Part shown: positions 34,984 through 44,183 of the stretch, one piece after another | Layout: each line of letters starts with the position of its first letter | How positions within the stretch are numbered: the stretch's first letter is position 1 | Origin: Arthrobacter sp. UKPF54-2 | GTDB taxonomy: Bacteria; Actinomycetota; Actinomycetes; Actinomycetales; Micrococcaceae | Assembly: GCF_007858535.1 (NCBI RefSeq) | Contig: NZ_CP040174.1 | Coordinates: forward strand, 496,001-560,000 | Length of the DNA: 64,000 nt | Direction of reading: 5' to 3' | Translations under genes and position numbers: made by a program | Notes under the pieces: model-generated | What the model was told of the DNA's origin: nothing | The model's input: the letters and a program-made list of their open reading frames with translations, nothing else | The model's database searches: none

Positions 34984-35848
34984 CGCCGGAGGAGCCGTCG
35001 CGCTCCAACAGGCCGGTTCGCGGATCCAGCTGCGGCTTCTGGTAGGCGAATTCGCCGCCGCTGCGGCCGCCAAAGGGCCGGCCGTGGTCGGCAAATTCTT
35101 CACGGAAATACGCCAGGCACCACTTCCCCATCTGGATCCGTGCCCCGGTGCGCAGGACCGAACTGTCCGCCGGCCCGAAGCTCCCGGTGACCTCCCCGTG
35201 CCGGACCACGACATATTCGTCCCGTTCGTTATGGACGATCTCCGCGTGGATCGGCTCCAGCCCGGCCAGCTGCAGGTCGGCGGAGGGGCCGCTGCCGATG
35301 CTCATCCGTTCACCGGTCAGGTTGAACTCGCGCGGCACTTGGCCGTCCCAGGTGGCCGAGTCCTGGACGAAGATCAGACGCGGCCGGCCGCTGCCACGGG
35401 TGTGGTGGGTAGTGGTGACGCGGCGCACGATCCGCCGCTTGACGGTGGGGAGCAACGGCAACGGGGTTTCCGGGGGAAGCAGGGTCATCCCGCCCTCCTT
35501 CGATCTTCCGCGCCGGGCCCACGGGGCTACGGTGCGGAGGTTGCCGAGCCGGATGTGCGGGGACCGGGTCATCAGCCGCTGCGCCCGGCCGGCGCGGACC
35601 GCGCCGAGGGAGGCGATGAGACCCTGCGGCCCCTCGACCAGCACCGTGAGGCCTTGTTCGGCGAGAGTTTTCGCCAGCGGGCGCAGTTGCTGCAGGGACG
35701 GCATCCGTTGACCCAGTGCCGGGTCCATGCTGTTCAGCGTCACCTTCACTTCAGTGCCGGCCGCCTGCATCGTCCCGGAAGTTTTCCCGCCGGATGGTTC
35801 CATCAGGGAGAACTCCAGGTCGGCGTCGACCCTGAACCGGGGAGCCAT
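34976..35848 (-). CDS. FHA-domain protein
   Basis: A 290-aa soluble protein. The C-terminal third (residues about 175-265) is a forkhead-associated phosphothreonine-binding domain: MSIGSGPSADLQLAGLEPIHAEIVHNE has the GR/S and H residues in register, followed by a beta-rich end. The N-terminal half has a ligand-binding-like alpha/beta pattern (LTVLVEGPQGLIASLGAVRAGR) and a basic middle. ATG 35848 lies 1 nt after the stop of the 88-aa gene; a GTG at 35890 would overlap it by 41 nt. The pair forms an operon. FHA domains suggest Ser/Thr kinase signalling, but no kinase is nearby. Confidence 0.8.
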   Translation of the reverse strand: MAPRFRVDADLEFSLMEPSGGKTSGTMQAAGTEVKVTLNSMDPALGQRMPSLQQLRPLAKTLAEQGLTVLVEGPQGLIASLGAVRAGRAQRLMTRSPHIRLGNLRTVAPWARRGRSKEGGMTLLPPETPLPLLPTVKRRIVRRVTTTHHTRGSGRPRLIFVQDSATWDGQVPREFNLTGERMSIGSGPSADLQLAGLEPIHAEIVHNERDEYVVVRHGEVTGSFGPADSSVLRTGARIQMGKWCLAYFREEFADHGRPFGGRSGGEFAYQKPQLDPRTGLLERDGSSGVS

Positions 35849-35849
35849 G

Positions 35850-36116
35850 TCAGCGTCTGTTCTCGTCGGACCCCGCAGCGTCGCGGTCACTGGTCGTCAC
35901 CCGGAGGCTCCCGTTGAGCTTCCAGGTGGCCCGCGGGGCGTCGGGGCCAATGTCGCGGGGCACCTCCACGGTCATGTCGACGAATTCGTAGTTGATCGCC
36001 GCGCCCTTGCCCGTCAGGTAGGACCACATTTCTTCCGCAAGGTCTGCCCAGTCCCGGATCGACCGGTTCGCCGCTGAGTCCGCCGTGCCGGACGTTGGGA
36101 TTGCCGCTTCAGACAT
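35850..36116 (-). CDS. Small conserved-looking protein coupled to the FHA gene
   Basis: An 88-aa acidic protein: a flexible N-terminus, then IRDWADLAEEMWSYLTG (a helix) and a beta-rich segment INYEFVDMTVEVPRDIGP with ATWKLNGSLRVTTS. No membrane or catalytic motif. ATG 36116. It ends 1 nt before the likely FHA gene start, so the two proteins probably act together. I do not recognise the family; the second half looks like a single beta-sheet domain. Confidence 0.6.
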   Translation of the reverse strand: MSEAAIPTSGTADSAANRSIRDWADLAEEMWSYLTGKGAAINYEFVDMTVEVPRDIGPDAPRATWKLNGSLRVTTSDRDAAGSDENRR

Positions 36117-36258
36117 CGTTATCTCCGCTGGTAGAGGTGACGCACCCGGCTCGAACCGGACCGTGAGCCAACTCTAATCCGGGAGCCGCCGCGCGGGAAT
36201 GCTTCGGCCGGAATTGCCTCCCCGCAACCCCCTGAATGGTCACTCAACACACATCTGC

Positions 36259-36277
36259 CTCTCAGAAAACTCTCAGA
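36259..36277 (+). promoter_or_regulatory. Direct repeat box upstream of response regulator
   Basis: CTCTCAGA (36259-36266) is repeated exactly at 36270-36277 with a 3-nt AAA spacer, an 11-bp period. Two 8-bp direct repeats 3 nt apart is the architecture described for MprA boxes, and OmpR-family regulators often bind such repeats to control their own gene. It lies 14 bp before ATG 36291, so bound protein would block or reset the start region. Confidence 0.55.
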
Positions 36278-36290
36278 GTCTGGGAGCATC

Positions 36291-37010
36291 ATGGGAACCA
36301 TGAAAAAGAACGGTCCCGAAGCCAAGCTGCTCGTCGTCGATGACGAACCCAACATCCGCGAGCTGCTCTCCACCTCGCTGCGCTTCGCCGGCTTCGAGGT
36401 CGTCTCCGCCGGCACCGGGCGCGACGCCCTCGCCGCCGCTGAGCTTCACGCCCCGGACCTCGCCGTCCTGGACGTGATGCTGCCGGACATGGACGGGTTC
36501 ACCGTCACCCGCCGGCTGCGCGCCTCCGGCAAGCATTTCCCGGTGTTGTTCCTGACCGCCAAGGACGACACCGAGGACAAGGTCACCGGCCTCACCGTCG
36601 GCGGCGACGACTACGTCACCAAACCGTTCAGCCTTGACGAGGTGGTTGCACGGATCCGCGCGGTGCTGCGCCGCACGCAGCCTCTCCAGGACGACGACGC
36701 CGTCATCCGGGTCGATGACCTGGAGCTCGACGACGACGCCCACGAGGTCCGCCGCGGCGGCACCGTGATCGAGCTGTCCCCCACCGAGTTCAAGCTGCTG
36801 CGCTACCTGATGCTCAACCCGAACCGGGTGCTCTCCAAGGCCCAGATCCTGGACCACGTCTGGGAGTACGACTTCAACGGGGATGCCTCGATTGTGGAGT
36901 CCTACATCTCCTACCTCCGGCGCAAGGTGGACATCGATCCCGAGGCGCCGGCCCTGATCCAGACCAAACGGGGCGTCGGCTACGTGCTGCGGACGGCCGA
37001 GAAGCGCTGA
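36291..37010 (+). CDS. OmpR-family response regulator (MprA/TcrA-like)
   Basis: A 239-aa regulator. The receiver domain (about 12-125) has VVDDEPN, the phosphorylated aspartate in LAVLDVMLPDMDG, FLTAKDD and the KPFSLDE lysine. The DNA-binding winged helix (about 140-235) has ELSPTEFKLLRYLM, LSKAQILDHVW, IVESYISYLRRKVD and GVGYVLR. The sensor kinase starts 2 nt downstream (stop TGA 37008-37010), so the pair is co-transcribed. The autoregulatory direct repeat at 36259 supports an MprA-like role in envelope stress, but the exact signal is unknown. Confidence 0.92.
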   Translation: MGTMKKNGPEAKLLVVDDEPNIRELLSTSLRFAGFEVVSAGTGRDALAAAELHAPDLAVLDVMLPDMDGFTVTRRLRASGKHFPVLFLTAKDDTEDKVTGLTVGGDDYVTKPFSLDEVVARIRAVLRRTQPLQDDDAVIRVDDLELDDDAHEVRRGGTVIELSPTEFKLLRYLMLNPNRVLSKAQILDHVWEYDFNGDASIVESYISYLRRKVDIDPEAPALIQTKRGVGYVLRTAEKR

Positions 37011-37012
37011 CC

Positions 37013-38566
37013 TTGCTGCACCGTTGGAAGGCAGCGTCGCTGCGGTCGCAGCTGGTCGCGATCATGATGGCCCTGATGCTGGTGGCACTCACGGCCACCG
37101 GGGCCGGCACGCTGGCGCTGCTGCACAGCTACCTGCAGGGCCAGGTCGATGACAAGCTCAAGGCCGCCGTCGAGACCGCCCGCCAGCAGCAGTCCTTCAG
37201 CCAACTGCAGGACCAGAACCCGAACGTCCCCACCGACTACTCGCTGATGCTCTTCAGCCCGGGCCAGCCCGCCTACGTCTTTGGCGGCAGCAAGGGCTCG
37301 CGCCCCTCCATCGGCAGCATCAGCCCCGAGGAGGCGCGCAGCCGCGGCGAGGCGCCGTTCCAGGTCCGCGGCACCGACGGGCGCAACTGGCGGGTCGTGG
37401 CGGTCAACGTGCTGGATGGGAACCAGCGTGCGGCCGTCGTGGTGATCGGCCTGCCGCTGTACCCGGTGGATTCGGTGATGGAACACGCCGCGCTGGTGGT
37501 GGTGGGCGTCGGGCTGCTGACCCTGGTCCTGGCCTTTTTCATCGCCACCTGGACCGTCACCCGGTCCTTCCGGCCGCTGGCGCGGGTGGAAAAGACCGCC
37601 GCGGCGATCGCGGCGGGCGATCTTTCCCGGCGCGTGGAGGTCGAAAATCCTGACACGGAGGTCGGCCGGCTGAGCCGGTCCCTCAACGCCATGCTGGCGC
37701 ACATCGAGTCGGCCTTCGCCTCGCGGATGGCCTCCGAGGCGAGGATGCGCCGCTTCGCCGCGGACGCCTCCCACGAACTGCGCACCCCGCTGGTCACCAT
37801 CCGCGGCTTCTCCGAGCTCTACCGGCATGGCGCCCTGGCCACGCCCGAGGATGTGGCCACCGCGATGGGCCGGATCGAGAGCGAAGCCAAGCGAATGGGC
37901 GCCATGGTGGAGGACCTGCTGCTGCTGGCCCGGATCGATGAACAGCGCCCGCTGCAGCAGAAGCCCGCCGACCTGCTGCTGCTGGCCCACGACGCCGTGG
38001 TTGACACCCAGGCCAGCGACCGCAGCCGGGTGATCTCGCTCCGGGGGCTCGACGGCGGCCCGGGCGCCCCGGCCCCGGTGCTGGGCGACGAAGCGAAACT
38101 GCGCCAGGTTATCGGCAACCTCGTGGGCAATGCCCTGCGCTACACGCCGGAAGGCACCCCGATCGAACTGGCGGTAGGGGTGCGGACCGAGGCCGACGGC
38201 GGCCGCCGTTCGGTGATTGAGGTCCGCGATCACGGGCCCGGCGTGCCCGACGACGAGGCCGCGAGGATCTTCGAGCGCTTCTACCGCGCGGACACCTCGC
38301 GGACGCGGGAGACCGGCGGCAGCGGCCTGGGGCTGGCCATCGTGGCGGCCATTGTGGGATCACACTCGGGCACGGTCCGTGTCCAGCCGACCGAGGGCGG
38401 CGGTGCCACCCTCGTGGTTAGCCTCCCGTACCTGGATGAAGCGGCGGGCGCGGCCGGGGCCGCGGAAGACTCGCAGGCGGAGGGCACGGGCGGCTCCCAA
38501 GCGGAGGCTGCCCCCGCGGACGCTGCCCCGGCGGGGCCGGATGCCGGCCGCACGGCCCGCGGCTAG
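37013..38566 (+). CDS. Sensor histidine kinase, partner of the OmpR regulator
   Basis: A 517-aa membrane kinase. TM1 (LVAIMMALMLVALTATGAGTLALL, about 15-38), an extracytoplasmic sensor of about 110 residues, TM2 (ALVVVGVGLLTLVLAFFIATW, about 158-178), then a HAMP region (AKTAAAIAAGDLSRRVE-like), the HisKA helix with H in DASHELRTPLVTIRGF, and a HATPase domain with NLVGNALRYTP, DHGPGVPDDEAARIF and GGSGLGLAIV. All catalytic blocks are intact. The last ~45 residues are an Ala/Gly/Pro tail. The start is TTG 37013, 2 nt after the regulator stop, so the start depends on coupling. Confidence 0.93.
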   Translation: MLHRWKAASLRSQLVAIMMALMLVALTATGAGTLALLHSYLQGQVDDKLKAAVETARQQQSFSQLQDQNPNVPTDYSLMLFSPGQPAYVFGGSKGSRPSIGSISPEEARSRGEAPFQVRGTDGRNWRVVAVNVLDGNQRAAVVVIGLPLYPVDSVMEHAALVVVGVGLLTLVLAFFIATWTVTRSFRPLARVEKTAAAIAAGDLSRRVEVENPDTEVGRLSRSLNAMLAHIESAFASRMASEARMRRFAADASHELRTPLVTIRGFSELYRHGALATPEDVATAMGRIESEAKRMGAMVEDLLLLARIDEQRPLQQKPADLLLLAHDAVVDTQASDRSRVISLRGLDGGPGAPAPVLGDEAKLRQVIGNLVGNALRYTPEGTPIELAVGVRTEADGGRRSVIEVRDHGPGVPDDEAARIFERFYRADTSRTRETGGSGLGLAIVAAIVGSHSGTVRVQPTEGGGATLVVSLPYLDEAAGAAGAAEDSQAEGTGGSQAEAAPADAAPAGPDAGRTARG

Positions 38567-38736
38567 CGCTTGTCCACATAGCAGTCTTTCCCGCTGGGGC
38601 ACGGTCCCGGGGTTGCCTAGGCTCAAAGAGTCCGGAAGATCCGGATGCTTCCACCCCCAGGCAGCCGGGGATCCTGCTCCCCCGCGATCACGTCGGGATG
38701 CCCGGCTGCCTACCGGCACGCTCGAAAGGCAAACCC

Positions 38737-39024
38737 GTGAGCATTATTTCTGTCGACACCGAACTGCTCCAGCTCAAATCCGCCAACGTCCAGGCCACGG
38801 TCGAAAGGATCAGTGCCGATGTGCAGTCCATGAAGCATGGGCTGGACGAACTGCAGGCGAGCTGGCGCGGCGCGGCGGCTACCAATTTCCAGGCGCTGAT
38901 CACCGAGTGGGCGCTGACCCAGGCCAAGGTGGAGGCTTCCCTCGCCTCAATCAACGCCGCGCTCAACTCAGCGGCGGCCAACTACGCGCAGGTCGAGCTC
39001 AGCAACGCCCAGCGGTTCGGTTAG
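38737..39024 (+). CDS. WXG100 (ESAT-6-like) family protein, orphan
   Basis: A 95-aa all-helical protein with the defining SWRG turn (residues 45-48: helix, W-x-G, helix) and no signal peptide, typical of WXG100 substrates of type VII secretion (LKSANVQATVERISADVQSM before, AAATNFQALITEW after). GTG 38737 with GAAAGG upstream. The C-terminal YxxxE-like secretion signal is not obvious; QVELSNAQRF ends the protein. There is no EccC, other ESX component or LXG partner in the window, so its export machinery must lie elsewhere. Confidence 0.85.
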   Translation: MSIISVDTELLQLKSANVQATVERISADVQSMKHGLDELQASWRGAAATNFQALITEWALTQAKVEASLASINAALNSAAANYAQVELSNAQRFG

Positions 39025-39134
39025 CCGAACGTGCGCCGTGGGATCCCGGACGCGTCGGAACCCAACGTTCGAAGGAACGCCGAAGTGAGCGGACGGGCTT
39101 CCGGCGAATCCGCCGTCCAGGACCCCGGCTGCTG

Positions 39135-40184
39135 CTAGGCCTCGGGAGTGCCCTGGTGGAAACGGAGCCGCCACTGGGCGCCGTCGAGGACCCACAGGGA
39201 GCTGCGCAGCGCCGTTCCCGTCCGGGTGTGGCTGCGGTAGCTCAGGAGCACGGTGCCCTCGCCGATACGGTCGGCGGAGAGGAGTTCCAGCTCAGCCGGG
39301 ACGCCGGGATCGTCTTCGAGGGCCATCATCATCTCGTCGCGAGTCCAGAGCCGGCCCGAGCTGCCGATCTCAATGAAGTCCGGGTGCAGCAGCACACCGG
39401 TGCGCCCCACATCGGAGCGTGTTTCGGGGAGCAGCAGCTCGCGCTCCAGCGCCTCGACGATCGCCTCCGGGGCCTGTTCCGGGCTGGCCGCGGCCGCGCG
39501 GGATTCCGCTTCCAGCTCGCTAAAGAGATCCGGCTCCGCGAACAGGCCGGATTCACCGAACAGGGTGGGTTCACCGAAGAACTCCCGCGCGCTGCCCCGG
39601 GCTGCCGTCGGGGCCGGGCGCGTCCCTGCAGCCGCCTTGGCCTGGCCCGCGGGGACAGGCTCCCCGGCACCCGGCGCGGCGGGGTTCTGCTGAGCGGTTT
39701 GGGCGGCATCGTCACCGGCCCGGACGAAGCCGGGGCCCCGGCGGGGTGCGATTCCCTGCTGGTAGGCCGTGGCCGCCGCCCGCGCGCGGTCGTCCGCGGC
39801 CTCGTTGAGGTCGTGGCCCGCATGGCCGCGGACCCACTCGAAGGTGTACTTGCGTCCGGCAAGCGCCTGGTCGATTTCCTTGAGCAGCTCGACGTTGAGC
39901 ACGGGTTTGCCGTCGGACTTCCGCCAGCCCTTGCGCTTCCAGCCCGGCATCCACTTAGTCACCGAATTGATGACGTACTGGCTGTCGCACAGGATGTGCA
40001 GCTCCTCGCCGGCCAGATGCGCCGTGGCCCGGAAGAGGTCCAGGACAGCCATCAGTTCGCCCTGGTTGTTGGTGCCATGCGGCCAGCCGCCGGCGCGCCA
40101 GCAGTCATCGTTTACGTACCAGGCCCAGCCCGCCGGACCGGGATTTCCTAGGGCCGAACCGTCGGCCGCTGCAGTAATCGTCAC
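39135..40184 (-). CDS. rnhA: RNase HI fused to a DUF4440-like domain
   Basis: A 349-aa fusion. Residues about 1-150 form RNase HI, which removes RNA from RNA-DNA hybrids: the catalytic acids are in TAAADGSALGNPG, NNQGELMAVL, ILCDSQYVI and NEAADDRARA, and the basic protrusion WKRKGWRKSDGK is present. A long acidic/Ala-rich linker (about 155-230) follows. The C-terminal 100 residues (TRDEMMMALEDDPG to LWVLDGAQWRLRFHQG) fit a DUF4440/SnoaL-like fold. Ordinary RnhA is about 155 residues, so the tail is unusual. GTG 40184 is preferred (AGGA 7 nt upstream) over longer frames. Confidence 0.85.
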   Translation of the reverse strand: MTITAAADGSALGNPGPAGWAWYVNDDCWRAGGWPHGTNNQGELMAVLDLFRATAHLAGEELHILCDSQYVINSVTKWMPGWKRKGWRKSDGKPVLNVELLKEIDQALAGRKYTFEWVRGHAGHDLNEAADDRARAAATAYQQGIAPRRGPGFVRAGDDAAQTAQQNPAAPGAGEPVPAGQAKAAAGTRPAPTAARGSAREFFGEPTLFGESGLFAEPDLFSELEAESRAAAASPEQAPEAIVEALERELLLPETRSDVGRTGVLLHPDFIEIGSSGRLWTRDEMMMALEDDPGVPAELELLSADRIGEGTVLLSYRSHTRTGTALRSSLWVLDGAQWRLRFHQGTPEA

Positions 40185-40214
40185 TTCACTATCCTGCCAG
40201 ACCCCGGCCCGCCC

Positions 40215-40480
40215 ACGCTCCCTCACCACCGGCGCCACACCATCCAACGCTCCCTCACCACAGCCTTTTGGGGCGAGGGAGCGTCAGCCGGAAACCCGCC
40301 ACAACCGCGGGAGCGTCAGCCGGAAACCCGCCACAACCGCGGGAGCGTCCGCCGCAAAACCGCCACAACCGGGGGAGCGTCCAGCAGGAAACCGCCACGC
40401 CTGCGGGAGCGTCCGCCGGAAACCCGCCACACCTGCGGGAGCGTCCAGTGGGAAGCCGCCACAAGTGCGGGAGGGTGCCT
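40215..40480. repeat. 32-bp tandem repeat array with inverted flank
   Basis: Six exact-length units begin with GGGAGCGTC at 40277, 40309, 40341, 40373, 40405 and 40437, all exactly 32 bp apart, with a partial seventh at 40469. Each carries a CCGCCAC block at a fixed place; units 1 and 2 are identical. Two further units lie upstream in reverse orientation (ACGCTCCCTCACCAC at 40215 and 40247, again 32 bp apart), so the junction forms a hairpin (40247-40256 with 40275-40284). It fills the gap between groEL and rnhA. The array is unrelated in sequence to the one at 2366 but has the same unit size. Function is unknown. Confidence 0.9.
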
Positions 40481-40487
40481 TAACGCC

Positions 40488-40521
40488 GACGGCGGCCCCA
40501 CCCGAAGGTGGGACCGCCGTC
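40488..40521 (-). terminator. groEL terminator
   Basis: GACGGCGGCCCCACC (40488-40502) pairs with GGTGGGACCGCCGTC (40507-40521), a 15-bp stem with one non-canonical pair and a 4-nt loop CGAA, 33 nt past the groEL stop on the minus strand. Confidence 0.75.
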
Positions 40522-40553
40522 GTCGTACAGCCGGTGGTGACTGGCGCAGGTGG

Positions 40554-42299
<1,746 letters not shown>

Positions 42300-42374
42300 T
42301 CACCCCAGCCAGGTGTTTCTCTCGCCCCCGGTGATCCTGCCGCCTCGTCGCAGCCGGCCGAACCGGGCGTCGTG

Positions 42375-42436
42375 TTAGCAGTCAATACGCGGGAGTGCTA
42401 ACTCAATAATTAGCACTCCCCCGGGGAGAGTGCAAG
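42375..42436 (-). promoter_or_regulatory. groEL promoter inside two CIRCE operators
   Basis: CIRCE 1 is at 42410-42436 (TTAGCACTC, 9 nt, GAGTGCAAG) and CIRCE 2 at 42375-42401 (TTAGCAGTC, 9 nt, GAGTGCTAA), 8 bp apart. Each half-site matches the TTAGCACTC/GAGTGCTAA consensus in at least 7 of 9 bases. On the minus strand -35 TTGCAC (42430-42435) and -10 TAATTA (42407-42412) are 17 bp apart and lie within or between the operators, so HrcA would block RNA polymerase. The transcript leader to ATG 42191 is about 200 nt and holds no other feature I can name. Confidence 0.88.
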
Positions 42437-42487
42437 CAGTGCCGGCGTGGAGGACCGCCACCGAGGCAGGCTCTTCGCTGTGAGCGA

Positions 42488-43816
42488 TCAGGAGCCGGTG
42501 CTGTGGGCGGTTTCGCTGCCGGTCATCTTGGCGTTGTTGTCCGCTCCGTAGGTGTAGACCATGTAGGCGGCGGCGGTGACGTCGCCGTTGGAGTCGAAGT
42601 TGACCGGCCCGGACTGGCCGTTGTAATCGGGGCGCTTGCCGGCGCGGAGTGCGGCCACGCATTCCTGGTAGGACCCGCAGGCCTCGGCCTCCCCGGACTC
42701 CCCTCCGGCAGCACCGGCGCTCCCGCCGGAGACGGCGATGAGCCTGGCGGCAATCGAGGTCCCGGCGTCGTCCTCCGCTGCTGCGGCGGCGATGGCGGCG
42801 AGGTTGACGGCGTCGTAGGTCTCGGCGGCGAAAGCCATGTCTTTCAGGCCCGGATCGACGGCCACGAGTTCGGCCTGGAAGTGTGCGGAGGGGAACGTGC
42901 CGGGGAGGACCCCGCGGGCGCCGTCGAGGGCCTTGGAGCCAAGGCCCGGGCCGTACTGGTTGACGGCACCGTCGCTGAGGACGAGCTTCTTGCCGGCCAG
43001 GTCGGCGTTGTTGAGTTCGGCGATGGCGCCCTGGGCGCCGTCCCGGGCCACCAGGACGACGGCGTCCGGGGAGGCAGCCTTGGCGGCCGCGGCCGCCTGC
43101 TGAGCGTGGCCGGCCGTGAACTCGGCGTCGACCGCGGTGCCGAGGCCGGCGGCTTTCGCGGCGGCGGAGACGGCGACGGAGACTTCCTTGCCGTAGTTGC
43201 CCTCCTCGTGCAGCACGGCGATGGCCTTGGCGCCGCCGTCGCGGGCGAGCTTGACCAGCACGGACGCCTGCGCGATGTCCGCGGCGGCGGTCCGGAAGTA
43301 GTAGCCGCCGCTCTTGTATTTGCTGAGCCCCTGTGCGGTGTTCGCCGGGGAAATCAAGGCCACCTTGGCGCGCGAGAGCACGTCGATGGCGTCGGCGGCC
43401 CTGCTGGAGTCCGTGGGTCCGATCACGACGTCGGCTTTGGCCGCCACCAGCTTCTTGGCCTGGGCCGCGGTATCCGTGCCGATCGCTTCCGGCAGCAGTT
43501 CCACCGGCCGCCCCTTGTGCCCGCCGGCCGCGTTGATTTCCTTGACCGCGAGCTTTGCCGCCGCCAGCTGGGGGGCGTTGAGGAAGCTTTGCTTGCCGGT
43601 GTTGTCCAGGATCAGGCCGATCCGCAGGGTGCCGTCCCCGGAGGCGTCCACGGTGTCCGTCCGGGCGTTACCGGTGGGCCCGGCACAGGCGCTGAGCGCC
43701 ACGGCCGCCGAGAGTCCGGCCGCCGCCAGGCCGGCAGCAGACGCGCGGCGGAACCGCCGGAGGTGCGGCCGGCGGTCGGGACTCTTCGGGGCGGGTGCCG
43801 CTGCGGGGAATGCCAC
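42488..43816 (-). CDS. Lipoprotein substrate-binding protein (branched-chain amino acid type)
   Basis: A 442-aa periplasmic-binding-fold lipoprotein. A basic N-terminus (RRPHLRRFRR) and hydrophobic stretch lead to the lipobox LSAC, so the mature protein is anchored by Cys about residue 44. The mature part has IGLILDNTGKQSF, AVKEINAAGG, VVIGPTDSSRAADAIDVLSRAKV and YDAVNLAAIAAA, as in LivJ-type (Peripla_BP_6) receptors. The GTG at 43816 overlaps the csp stop by 1 nt (TAGTG). No permease or ATPase genes follow, so it may be an orphan receptor or sensor. The ligand is unknown. Confidence 0.85.
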   Translation of the reverse strand: MAFPAAAPAPKSPDRRPHLRRFRRASAAGLAAAGLSAAVALSACAGPTGNARTDTVDASGDGTLRIGLILDNTGKQSFLNAPQLAAAKLAVKEINAAGGHKGRPVELLPEAIGTDTAAQAKKLVAAKADVVIGPTDSSRAADAIDVLSRAKVALISPANTAQGLSKYKSGGYYFRTAAADIAQASVLVKLARDGGAKAIAVLHEEGNYGKEVSVAVSAAAKAAGLGTAVDAEFTAGHAQQAAAAAKAASPDAVVLVARDGAQGAIAELNNADLAGKKLVLSDGAVNQYGPGLGSKALDGARGVLPGTFPSAHFQAELVAVDPGLKDMAFAAETYDAVNLAAIAAAAAEDDAGTSIAARLIAVSGGSAGAAGGESGEAEACGSYQECVAALRAGKRPDYNGQSGPVNFDSNGDVTAAAYMVYTYGADNNAKMTGSETAHSTGS

Positions 43817-44019
43817 TAGGCGGGCCGGACGCTTTCGGCCTGCGGGCCCTTGTCGCCTTCGCCGACTTCCAGCTCCACCCGCTGGCCCTCCGCGAGGGCG
43901 CGGTAGCCTTCGCCGTTGATCGCGGACCAGTGCACAAAGACGTCGGTCCCGGAGCTGTCGACGGTGATGAAGCCGTAGCCCTTTTCGGCGTTGAACCACT
44001 TGACGGTCCCCAGTGCCAT
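43816..44019 (-). CDS. Cold-shock protein CspA-type
   Basis: A 67-aa single CSD protein: [26 protein letters not shown], with both RNP motifs intact; it melts RNA structure and acts as an RNA chaperone. ATG 44019 gives the normal family length; GTG 44028 would add three residues, and GGAG overlaps that codon. The GTG start of the next lipoprotein gene overlaps its stop, an unusual coupling of a cold-shock gene with a transport lipoprotein. Confidence 0.92.
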   Translation of the reverse strand: MALGTVKWFNAEKGYGFITVDSSGTDVFVHWSAINGEGYRALAEGQRVELEVGEGDKGPQAESVRPA

Positions 44020-44183
44020 CTTCTCCACACTTTCAGTTAGCTGGCTGACGGCCCACCTCGTTGTGCGCCGCGGTATGCGAAACCAAATCCGCAGATACTC
44101 TACCCACAGCCTCCCACCGGCCTGCTGACCGGGGCCGGGGGCCGCGCGGATAGTTATTCAGGCGTAACCGACGCGGGCCGGAC

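Noticed and set aside
40277-40480. CRISPR array
   Set aside because: The whole 32-bp unit repeats without unique spacers.
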